From Janibacter indicus (GTDB taxonomy: Bacteria; Actinomycetota; Actinomycetes; Actinomycetales; Dermatophilaceae), in NCBI RefSeq assembly GCF_900176385.1, contig NZ_FWXN01000005.1, forward strand, positions 224,408 through 288,407: a stretch of 64,000 nt of DNA. The letters run 5' to 3'. The position numbers and the translations under genes are program-made. The notes beneath the pieces are model-generated. The model was given only the letters and a program-made list of their open reading frames with translations. It was not told the DNA's origin and did not search any database. This document shows positions 38,900 through 47,491 of this stretch, in pieces. Numbering within the stretch: the first letter of the stretch is position 1; each line of letters opens with the position of its first letter.

Positions 38900-39030
38900 G
38901 GCCACGTGCGACCTCGCCCCCGCGAGCTTTTCCACAGCACCCGTCCGAGGACCGAGACGCGGGTAGTGTGACGGGCGGCACCGCGACCCACCCCGTCGCC
39001 GGCCCCACCACGAAACCCCGGGAGACCCCT

Positions 39031-40407
<1,377 letters not shown>

Positions 40408-40427
40408 CCGGCACGCCGGCAGCATGA

Positions 40428-40466
40428 CGAAGGGCGGTGCTCCCGTGAGGGGAGCACCGCCCTTCG
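40428..40466. terminator. Bidirectional terminator between sdaA and the DUF2510 gene
   Basis: CGAAGGGCGGTGCTCCC and its exact complement form a perfect 17-base-pair stem with a five-base loop, placed between two convergent genes. It lacks a long T-tract but should stop transcription from both sides. Confidence 0.8.
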
Positions 40467-40481
40467 GCGTGGTGACCGGGT

Positions 40482-41831
40482 CTACTTCTTGGTGAGGGTG
40501 TAGTCCCCGGCGGCCTCGACGATGAGGTACTTGGTCCCGTCCTGGACCGTCGTCGTGCCGTCGTAGTTGTCGTACTCGCTGATCAGGCGGTCCGGGTAGT
40601 CCTTGGCGCCGACGGCCTGGACACGGAAGCTGCCGATGAAGGAGTCGGCGGGCTGGGTGTACTTGGCCGACAGGTCGCTGCGCTTGCCGTCCCACTTGAA
40701 GACGTTGGGGCCGCTGCCCTTCTGCGTGGTGCCGAAGTCGGGGGCCTGGCTGATCCGGATGAACTTGACCGACCAGTCACCCTCGGAGTCCATCTCAATG
40801 CGCGAGGTGGAGGCCGAGTAGTTGGTGAGGTTGTAGGCGACGGTGCCCTTGGTCGCGTTGGACGCGGTGAGGACGTACTCGGAGCTGCGGCCGTTGCCGT
40901 CGGTGCCCTTGATCGTCAGGCTCTCGTACTTGTCGCCCTTGTGGGTGAACTCGACGAGACCGGCACCGTCACCGGCGGGGACGCCGATGAAGGCCTTTCC
41001 GCTGCCGGTGTACTTCTTGTTCCACTCGGCCGCCTTGTTGCGGTTGTCGAGGATGCTCGTGCCCGGGTCGTCGGACGTCGAGGAGGAGCTCGACGAGCTC
41101 GGGTCGGTCGTCGTGGTGTCGGTCGTCGAGGAGTCCGTCGGCGTGTCGGTCGGCGAGTCCGTCTGCGAGGTGCTGCTCGGCGATGCGGTGTCGTCGTCGT
41201 CGCCGCCACTCAGCAGCGAGAAGCCGACGAAGCCGAGGACGACGATCAGGACGAGGCCGACGACGCCGGCGCCGATGATCCACGGGAGCTTGCTCTTGCC
41301 GCCGGGCTGACCGCCCTGGCCGGCCGCCGCGTAGGCGGGCTGACCGTAGCCACCCTGCTGCTGGTCGTAACCACCCTGCTGGGCGTAGGGCGACTGCTGG
41401 CCGTAGGCGGACTGGTCCTGGCCGTAGCCGGACTGGCCGTAGGAGGAGGCGCCGTAGCCCTGCTCCTGCTGACCGTAGGACGTCTGGCCGTAGCCCTGCT
41501 CCTGCTGACCGTAGGACGACTGGCCGTAGCCCTGCTCCTGCTGGCCGTAGGAGGAGGCGGCACCGTAGCCGGCAGCCTCGTTGGTCGAGATGGCCTCGGT
41601 CTCGGGGGCGCGGTCGGCGCTGGGGCGCACGCGGGTGGCCTCGTCGACCTCGCTGGTGTCACCCACGGTGTCCTGGCGCGTGCCCGTGCCCGACGCGTCG
41701 GGACCGGGCTGGCCGACCCCGAAGCCCTCGGGCGTCGCCTGACGGTGCTCGGTCCATCCATGACCGTCCCAATAGCGGATCTGACCCTGTTGCTCAGGAT
41801 CCTGATACCAACCGGCAGCCCAGGAACTCAT
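40482..41831 (-). CDS. DUF2510 membrane protein with YGQ-rich low-complexity domain
   Basis: A 449-residue protein with four parts. First is an N-terminal DUF2510 motif (GWYQDPEQQGQIRYWDGHGWT, 7-27). Second is a Tyr/Gly/Gln/Ser low-complexity region with three 12-residue repeats (94-129). Third is one membrane helix (about 183-206) followed by a Ser/Thr/Asp-rich stalk (208-245). Fourth is an extracytoplasmic domain of about 200 residues ending in YTLTKK. DUF2510 is a short, probably membrane-proximal motif. The outer domain has no family I recognise. The ATG at 41831 follows GGAGGGG. Confidence 0.82.
   Translation of the reverse strand: MSSWAAGWYQDPEQQGQIRYWDGHGWTEHRQATPEGFGVGQPGPDASGTGTRQDTVGDTSEVDEATRVRPSADRAPETEAISTNEAAGYGAASSYGQQEQGYGQSSYGQQEQGYGQTSYGQQEQGYGASSYGQSGYGQDQSAYGQQSPYAQQGGYDQQQGGYGQPAYAAAGQGGQPGGKSKLPWIIGAGVVGLVLIVVLGFVGFSLLSGGDDDDTASPSSTSQTDSPTDTPTDSSTTDTTTTDPSSSSSSSTSDDPGTSILDNRNKAAEWNKKYTGSGKAFIGVPAGDGAGLVEFTHKGDKYESLTIKGTDGNGRSSEYVLTASNATKGTVAYNLTNYSASTSRIEMDSEGDWSVKFIRISQAPDFGTTQKGSGPNVFKWDGKRSDLSAKYTQPADSFIGSFRVQAVGAKDYPDRLISEYDNYDGTTTVQDGTKYLIVEAAGDYTLTKK
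41445..41552 (-). repeat. Three 36-base coding tandem repeats (YGQ-rich)
   Basis: Three in-frame units encode SYGQQEQGYGQS, then SYGQQEQGYGQT, then SYGQQEQGYGAS. They are almost identical at DNA level, which points to recent duplication or slippage within the gene. Confidence 0.9.
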
Positions 41832-41935
41832 CGCGGCCCCCTCCATATCTCTCGAATGCAGTGATTGCTGGGGCAAGCGTACCTGCGGTTCCGCAGGTCC
41901 AGCATGGGGAGAACTCCCCACGCCCGAAAGGTCGG

Positions 41936-42403
41936 TCAGTTGGCGTAGCCGTTGCGGCGGTTGAAGTCCACGGCGCCCTGGTAGGCGTGGTACATGCCCC
42001 AGCCCCAGGCGACGAGCATGAGCGGCAGACCGATGAAGCCGACGAGGATCCAGCCGAGGCAGATCACCAGCACGAGTCCGAAGAGCCAGAGCCCGAGGAA
42101 CCCGATCCCGGGCCCTACGTCGCCGTTCATCATCGATCCCACACCGGGGATGAGGAAGGAGACGACGAGTGCGATGGCCGGCTCCTTGCGGGCGACGGGC
42201 ACGGCGCCCGGGTGGGGAGCCCCGTAGGCGGGAGGCGGCGCGTAGGGCATGACCTGCCCGGTCGTCGGCGGCGGGGGTGCCGCGGCCGGGGACGGTGCGG
42301 GCGGGGCCGGTGCCGGCGCGGACACGCTGTGGGTCCACTGGGTGCCGTCCCAGTAGCGCCGCTCCCCCTCGTGCTCGTACCAACCCGGCGTGTGCTCGGT
42401 CAT
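41936..42403 (-). CDS. DUF2510 / TM2-like small membrane protein
   Basis: A 155-residue protein: DUF2510 motif GWYEHEGERRYWDGTQWT at 7-24, a Pro/Ala-rich linker (30-75), then a TM2-like hydrophobic hairpin (about 78-135) with IPGVGSMMNGDVGPGIGFLGLWL. It lies just upstream of the larger DUF2510 gene on the same strand (104 bases apart), suggesting related membrane roles. Function unknown. Confidence 0.82.
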   Translation of the reverse strand: MTEHTPGWYEHEGERRYWDGTQWTHSVSAPAPAPPAPSPAAAPPPPTTGQVMPYAPPPAYGAPHPGAVPVARKEPAIALVVSFLIPGVGSMMNGDVGPGIGFLGLWLFGLVLVICLGWILVGFIGLPLMLVAWGWGMYHAYQGAVDFNRRNGYAN

Positions 42404-42433
42404 CCTTGTCCCCCTTGGTGGTTCGCCGCGATG

Positions 42434-44098
42434 CTACCCGCTGCCCTCCAGGGCCCGTGCCACCTGCTCGCCGGCTCGGGCGATGACCTCGAGGTCACCC
42501 ACGACGACGAGTCGGTCGGTGGCCCTCGACAGCCCGACGTAGAGGCGCTCACGGAAGCGGTCGGTGTGACCGGACTCGTTGATGCAGAGCACGACGGCGC
42601 GACGTTCCATCCCCTTCGCCCCGAGGACGTGGCCGTAGAAGACGTCCTCGTGGTCCCAGAAGGTGTCCCAGTAGCCGCGCTGCCCGAGCTCGTCCTGGCG
42701 CTCGATCTGGACCGGGTGCCGCCGGCCCGTGGTGAGCAGTGCGACATGGCCGGGGTCCCAGCCCTCGTCGAGCAGGACGTCGACCTGGTCGTCGGCGACG
42801 TCGAGGGCTGCGGTGGACGGGGACTGGACGAAGACGACGGCGGGACCGTCGCCCCCTTCGAGCCGCATCCGCAGCGGGGCCAGCGGACGGAAGACCTCGG
42901 CGATCTGCTTGGTGTTGCGCAGGTTGTGGTCCAGGACGAGGGGCACGAGCGGGACCGGGGGCCGGCCGAAGCGCTGGAAGATGCGCTGGTTCTCGTCGGA
43001 GTAGAGGAAGAGCCCGCCCTCCGTCTCGTCGGTGAGGGCGCCGACGAGCGGCTGCCACCACGACTCGGCGAAGTCCTGGGCCTCGTCGACGACGAAGGAG
43101 TCGAAGCGCTCCCCCGGCGGCAGCTCCGCGGCGCGCTCGGCCATGAGACGCGGCATGGTCTCCTCCCAGTAGGCGGGGTCCTCGCGGGAGCCCGAGGGCA
43201 CGCCCCACCGGTTGCCGAGCTCCTCGAAGGTCCCGACGAAGGCCGGGCGCTGCCGGTGCGGCCAGCTCGCGACCTCGCGCTTGAACCAGGTGGCCAGACC
43301 GATGGAGTAGCAGAGCAGCGCGACGCGCTCGGACGTGCGACCACGGTGGCCGGCGGTCAGCTGCTTGGCCTGCGTCAGCGCGAGGACGGTCTTGCCACTG
43401 CCCGCTCCCCCACGGATCTCGACTCGGCGCAGCAGTCGGGTGACGTCGAGGACGAGCGACTGCTCCTGGGTGAGCCGGTCGGCCCTGGCCTCCCGCTCGT
43501 CGGCCTCGTCGGCGACGGTGGGCACGGCGGACGTGCCGCGGGCGGTGAGGATGTCGACGACGACCTCGCAGTCGTCCTCGGTCGGCACCCGGCAGTGGGT
43601 CTCGAAGCCGAGCGGGATGTCGGCCAGCCGCGCGGCCAGGTCGTCGAGGTCGCCGCGGTCGTGGATCATCCACCGCGGGCAGTCCGGCAGGTCGAAGTCC
43701 AACCCCAGACCGACGAAGGGGGTGACGACCGCGTGCGCGAAGCGCACCTTGCTGCGGGACGAGTCCGCCCACCGGCGGTCCGACTCGACGTACTGCCGGA
43801 TCGCGTAGCGCGTGTCCCGGGCCTGCCCCACGGGGTCGATCGGCACCCGCTTGCCGTGGCGCCGGATCGTCCACTGCCCGTCGTCGATGCGCACGCCCGT
43901 GCCCTTGACCTCGACGGCGACGACCCCGACGTCCGGCATGACGACGACGAGATCGGCCTCGTGGTCCTTTCGGGTGTCGGTCAGGCGCAAGTTGGCGATG
44001 AGGGTGTCCTGCGGACGAAGGGAGTCGCGCAGCCGCTCCCACACCACCCGCTCCGACTCGGTCGTGAAGCGCGGGTCGTCAGGGATCAGACGGGGCAT
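42434..44098 (-). CDS. NERD-domain / UvrD-like helicase protein
   Basis: A 554-residue protein. Residues 10-70 hold a NERD nuclease-related domain (EADLVVVMPDVGVVAVEVKG, with Asp49, Glu63 and Lys65 as the likely catalytic triad). Residues 205-550 are a superfamily-1 helicase-like ATPase with P-loop RGGAGSGKT (229-237), VVDEAQDF, DHNLRNT and a C-terminal YVGLSRATDRLVVVG. NERD-helicase fusions are widespread and some are associated with phage defence; the function of this one is not shown. GC-rich codon use matches the core genome. Confidence 0.87.
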   Translation of the reverse strand: MPRLIPDDPRFTTESERVVWERLRDSLRPQDTLIANLRLTDTRKDHEADLVVVMPDVGVVAVEVKGTGVRIDDGQWTIRRHGKRVPIDPVGQARDTRYAIRQYVESDRRWADSSRSKVRFAHAVVTPFVGLGLDFDLPDCPRWMIHDRGDLDDLAARLADIPLGFETHCRVPTEDDCEVVVDILTARGTSAVPTVADEADEREARADRLTQEQSLVLDVTRLLRRVEIRGGAGSGKTVLALTQAKQLTAGHRGRTSERVALLCYSIGLATWFKREVASWPHRQRPAFVGTFEELGNRWGVPSGSREDPAYWEETMPRLMAERAAELPPGERFDSFVVDEAQDFAESWWQPLVGALTDETEGGLFLYSDENQRIFQRFGRPPVPLVPLVLDHNLRNTKQIAEVFRPLAPLRMRLEGGDGPAVVFVQSPSTAALDVADDQVDVLLDEGWDPGHVALLTTGRRHPVQIERQDELGQRGYWDTFWDHEDVFYGHVLGAKGMERRAVVLCINESGHTDRFRERLYVGLSRATDRLVVVGDLEVIARAGEQVARALEGSG

Positions 44099-44133
44099 GT
44101 GGTCAAGGTAGCGACCTCGCCGGCCGCCGTGGC

Positions 44134-45861
44134 TCAGAAGGGGGCGGGCTGCGAGTAGTCGACCTCCGGCAGGCTCGGCCGGGTGAAGAGGTTGGCCAGC
44201 TCCTCGTCCTCGTCGAGGACGTAGGTCGGGCGGCTTGCCCCCTCCACAGGGGGCGAAGGGGGCCGCTCCCCCTCGTCGAGGGAGTGCACCCAGTGCGCCG
44301 GATGGGCGCTCGCCGCGACCCCGGTCGGGCTGGTCCACTCGGTGCGGCCGTCCTCGTGGAGGGTGTGCGACCAGCGCGGCGAGTGCTTGAGCCGGTGGTG
44401 GTGCCGGCACAGGCCCGACAGGTTGGTCGGGCACGAGGGCCCCTGCGGGTGGGGCACCGCGTGGTCCAGGTCGGCACCGAGACCGGCGCAACCGGCGAGA
44501 ACCCGACGGTTGCAGCCCCACATCCGGCAGGTCTCATCGCGGGCCGCGACGAACTCGCGCATCGAGTCGGTGACGACGTAGCGGGGGTTGGAGGTCTCGA
44601 CGAGCACGCCGGTCCGGGCGTCGATGAGGGCTCGCGAGACCTTGGTCTCGAGGCGTGTCGTCAGGGCCGCGACGACGTCGGCCGGGATGAAGCCCACGCC
44701 AGGCACCTCGCAACCGCTGATCCACGAGGCCTGTCCTCCCGGGCCGAGCGTCGTCGGCACCTGCGAGGTGATGGCGTCGCCGGCCCACTCCTCCGGCAGC
44801 ACGTCGACGGCGTCGGGCCCGTCGCCCGTGACGAACCGGCCGCTCACCGCCGTCGGTCCGTGCAGCGCCTCGGCGATCTCCTGCCGGTGGTCGAGGTGCG
44901 ACTCCTCGCCACGCTGGTCGAGGTGCGACTCCTCGCCACGCTGGTCGAGGTGCGACGAAGGAGCCTCGAGACCCCCTTCGCCCCCTGTGGAGGGGGCGAA
45001 GGACAACCGCGACGCCGCGGAGGTGATCACCGGGATGCCGAGCCGCACGCTGGCCTGCACATCGACGCCTCGCAGGGTCAGGTCCGCCAGTGCGTTCGCC
45101 CGCGCGGCGCCGGCGGTCAGCTCGGGATCCTCGGCCCGCGCCTCACGAGCGACCTCGTCGACCGCGGCCTGAATCGCGAGGGCCGCTTCGGTGGGCAGGG
45201 TCGCGTACATCTCGCTGCAGCCGACCGGCCCCTCGGCGAAGCCGACCTGCAGCAGGTCTCGCCGGTTGCGCTTGGCCTTGCGCTCCAAGACCTCGGGCTC
45301 GACGCGGGTGAGCATCCGCCGGATCGCTTTGCGCAGCTCACGGTCGTCGAGGTCACCGGCGCGCACCGTGTCGGGCCGCCCGCGAAGGGAGCCCAGCAGG
45401 TGGTCCACGACCTCCGCCACCGCCTCGGCGCTGGCACCGCGGGTCTCCTTGGCGACGATCTCGAGCGACCGCTCGCGCATCCGGCCGGCCGCCACGAGGT
45501 CGGCCAGGCTGCTCAGGTCAGTGACCGCTCGGGCCGCGAGGTCGCAGCGGCGTCCGGCCTCGGGAGGACCCGCGCCGACGGCCAGCGCGACCGCCTCGAC
45601 CGCGAACTCGGCGACCTCGCCTGCGGGCAGGCGCACGGGCCGGTAGACGTGGTCGTCACCAACCTCTTCGCCCCACCGCGCCGCGTGCCCGATCACGGTC
45701 AGCGCGAGCGCATCGGCCACACGTCTGAGGCGCTCGGCCGCCTGCAGCATCTCGCCCAGCGATGCCTCGTCAGCCCGCGCGGCCTGCTCCCCCACCCCCT
45801 CGCGGACCCGTCCCAGTCCCCTGAAGGACTCCTCCACCACGGCCAGCTCGTCTTCGAACAT
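44134..45861 (-). CDS. DUF222 and HNH endonuclease protein (13E12 repeat type)
   Basis: A 575-residue protein of the actinobacterial 13E12 family, usually present in several copies per genome. The DUF222 domain covers about residues 1-380. The HNH motif lies near the C-terminus: CRMWGCNRR, then ADLDHAVPHPQGPSCPTNLSGLCRHHHRLKH. An internal hypervariable stretch contains 27-base tandem repeats (SHLDQRGEE units) and two palindromes. Starts at ATG 45861. HNH domains of this type cut DNA, and some family members are linked to mobility, but no direct role is shown. Confidence 0.88.
   Translation of the reverse strand: MFEDELAVVEESFRGLGRVREGVGEQAARADEASLGEMLQAAERLRRVADALALTVIGHAARWGEEVGDDHVYRPVRLPAGEVAEFAVEAVALAVGAGPPEAGRRCDLAARAVTDLSSLADLVAAGRMRERSLEIVAKETRGASAEAVAEVVDHLLGSLRGRPDTVRAGDLDDRELRKAIRRMLTRVEPEVLERKAKRNRRDLLQVGFAEGPVGCSEMYATLPTEAALAIQAAVDEVAREARAEDPELTAGAARANALADLTLRGVDVQASVRLGIPVITSAASRLSFAPSTGGEGGLEAPSSHLDQRGEESHLDQRGEESHLDHRQEIAEALHGPTAVSGRFVTGDGPDAVDVLPEEWAGDAITSQVPTTLGPGGQASWISGCEVPGVGFIPADVVAALTTRLETKVSRALIDARTGVLVETSNPRYVVTDSMREFVAARDETCRMWGCNRRVLAGCAGLGADLDHAVPHPQGPSCPTNLSGLCRHHHRLKHSPRWSHTLHEDGRTEWTSPTGVAASAHPAHWVHSLDEGERPPSPPVEGASRPTYVLDEDEELANLFTRPSLPEVDYSQPAPF
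44234..44258. repeat. Palindromic element, copy B, inside the HNH gene
   Basis: CTTGCCCCCT-CCAC-AGGGGGCGAAG forms a hairpin with a one-base bulge. It is the same element as the copy at 44975-45002 in inverted orientation (loop CCAC versus GTGG), in the same coding frame region. Confidence 0.7.
44888..44955. repeat. 27-base tandem repeat, 2.5 copies
   Basis: Two perfect units start at 44888 and 44915 and a third partial unit at 44942. They encode SHLDQRGEE twice plus a remnant in the variable part of the DUF222-HNH protein. Confidence 0.9.
44975..45002. repeat. Palindromic element, copy A, inside the HNH gene
   Basis: CCTTCGCCCCCT-GTGG-AGGGGGCGAAGG is a perfect 12-base-pair inverted repeat with a four-base loop, inside an open reading frame and next to the 27-base repeats. 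It looks like a small inserted palindrome of REP type. Confidence 0.8.
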
Positions 45862-45902
45862 ATGTCCATGGTGTCACCGAGCACCGACAGCGCTTTCAGA
45901 TT

Positions 45903-45935
45903 GAGCACGGGCCATGTGCTCCGTTGTCGGACAAC
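45903..45935. promoter_or_regulatory. Two inverted repeats in the defence-island promoter region
   Basis: GAGCAC-N7-GTGCTC (45903-45921) and GTTGT-CGG-ACAAC (45923-45935) lie side by side between the divergent HNH gene and the GHKL ATPase gene. GTGCTC recurs at 45947-45952. They are plausible operator sites for one or both transcripts, though no regulator gene is present in the island. Confidence 0.5.
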
Positions 45936-45982
45936 GCTGGTTGAATGTGCTCAGTGTCACGGGGAGGTGCCGCGGAGCGGAG

Positions 45983-45992
45983 CCAGTGACAC
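45983..45992 (+). promoter_or_regulatory. Decamer shared by the two outer promoters of the island (left copy)
   Basis: CCAGTGACAC ends 29 bases before the GHKL start. The same decamer, on the opposite strand at 56125-56134, ends 33 bases before the methyltransferase start, so both copies face their genes in the same way. A common operator is possible, but a ten-base match could also be chance. Confidence 0.35.
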
Positions 45993-46021
45993 CAGCGCAA
46001 GTCGGATGAATCGGGGATGAA

Positions 46022-47491
46022 TTGGCATCAAACGAGGTCGTCACACCAGAGCCTCAGCTCATGGAATCGATGCGCGCGGTCGGATACACACTAGAAGCGG
46101 CGATTGCTGACCTGGTCGACAACTCCATCACGGCTGGGGCCGAAAGAGTGGATCTTCACTTTTCCAGCGAGCCCGTCGACTACGTGGCAATCCTCGACGA
46201 CGGCTGCGGCATGTCGGAGGACGGAGCACGAGAAGCCATGCGATTGGCAGGGAAGAGCTCCGTTGCCGCCCGCGATGCGCACGACCTCGGGCGATTCGGC
46301 CTCGGCCTGAAGACCGCGAGTCTGTCCCAGTGCCGAGACCTTGTCCTCGTGACCAAGGACGAGACCGGGTCCGTCTGCGGCTTCCGCTGGGACCTCGACC
46401 ATCTGGCGAACGTCGGAGCGTGGGCGTTGATGAAGCTCGACGACCACGAGATCTCCGAACTCCCCCACGTCGCCGACTTCCTCGAACTCGCCACTGGAAC
46501 CCTCGTGGTCTGGCGAAACCTGGATCAGCTCCGAGCCCAAGTCGACCCCGGCTCCAAAGGACTGGACTCGGCGTTTGCTGGTGTCAAACAGCACCTTGCC
46601 TTGGTCTTCCACCGGTTCTTGGCCGGCGAGCACGGCGCGCGGTTCACGATCGCCGTCAACCACGTGGAACTCCAACGCATCGATCCCTTCCTTGCCGACC
46701 ACCGAGCCACGCAACCAGGGCCACCCGAGTCGTTCGACGTCGAAGGCCAAACCATTCGCGTGCAAGCGTTTACATTGCCGATGATCACGAAGATGTCAGC
46801 CAGAGACCGTCAGCGAGCTCAAGTAGCTGGCCGCCTGCGCGACAGCCAAGGCTTCTACATCTACCGCGCCAAACGGCTGGTCATCTGGGGAACGTGGTTT
46901 CGCATACTCCCACGCGAGGAGCTCGGCAAACTGGCGCGCGTGAGAGTCGACGTACCCAACAGCCTCGATCACCTGTGGGCCCTCGACATCAAGAAGTCAG
47001 CGGCGCAGCCTCCTCCCATCGTCCGTCAGCGGCTGAAGCGGATCGCCGACCGGATCATCATGCCCAGCAAGAGGGTGCACACCTACCGTGCCCGGCCAGC
47101 TCCAGGCCAGGACCCGATCACCCACGCTTGGCAACTGATCAGTGACGGCGACGAGTTCCGTTATGAGATCAATCGAGATCACCCGGTGCTCGCAACTCTC
47201 GCCGCCCGGCTTGAACCGAGTGACCAAGCCACACTCTCCGCCCTTCTTCGAATCATCGAAGACACCTTCCCCACGCATGACTTGTACAACCGGCTGGGAC
47301 AAGACGCAGTTGAGTCGACTCCCGCTCCGGACATTCACCGGCTGAGCACCGTAGCCGTCGAAGTCTGGGCTGAGTTCCGTAAGCACCGACCCGACCCGGA
47401 CGCGTTCATCGCAGCGATGTCGACGACCGAGCCGTTCAACCAACTGGAGGACCCTGTGACCCTTCTCCGACAGGCAGCGGAGGCATCGTGA
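46022..47491 (+). CDS. MutL/MORC-like GHKL ATPase of a defence cassette
   Basis: A 489-residue ATPase. The Bergerat fold is clear: N-box EAAIADLVDNS with Asn34, G1 box DDGCGM (59-64), G2 box GRFGLGLKTA (90-99), and a second domain with DIKKS (323-327) whose lysine sits where MutL's ATP-contacting lysine lies. Proteins of this type are known in prokaryotic restriction-like operons related to eukaryotic MORC. I place the start at TTG 46022, just after GGGGATGAA; it retains the conserved PEPQLMESMRAVGY. The next gene starts within its stop (GTGA). Codon use is A/T-richer than in the flanks. Confidence 0.9.
   Translation: MASNEVVTPEPQLMESMRAVGYTLEAAIADLVDNSITAGAERVDLHFSSEPVDYVAILDDGCGMSEDGAREAMRLAGKSSVAARDAHDLGRFGLGLKTASLSQCRDLVLVTKDETGSVCGFRWDLDHLANVGAWALMKLDDHEISELPHVADFLELATGTLVVWRNLDQLRAQVDPGSKGLDSAFAGVKQHLALVFHRFLAGEHGARFTIAVNHVELQRIDPFLADHRATQPGPPESFDVEGQTIRVQAFTLPMITKMSARDRQRAQVAGRLRDSQGFYIYRAKRLVIWGTWFRILPREELGKLARVRVDVPNSLDHLWALDIKKSAAQPPPIVRQRLKRIADRIIMPSKRVHTYRARPAPGQDPITHAWQLISDGDEFRYEINRDHPVLATLAARLEPSDQATLSALLRIIEDTFPTHDLYNRLGQDAVESTPAPDIHRLSTVAVEVWAEFRKHRPDPDAFIAAMSTTEPFNQLEDPVTLLRQAAEAS

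Noticed and set aside
41445..41552. Possible CRISPR-like repeat array
   Set aside because: The repeats are contiguous, in frame and without spacers; they encode a YGQ protein repeat.
46017..46100. ATG at 46017 as the start of the GHKL ATPase
   Set aside because: It is in a different reading frame. The TTG at 46022 retains the conserved N-terminus and follows a ribosome-binding site.
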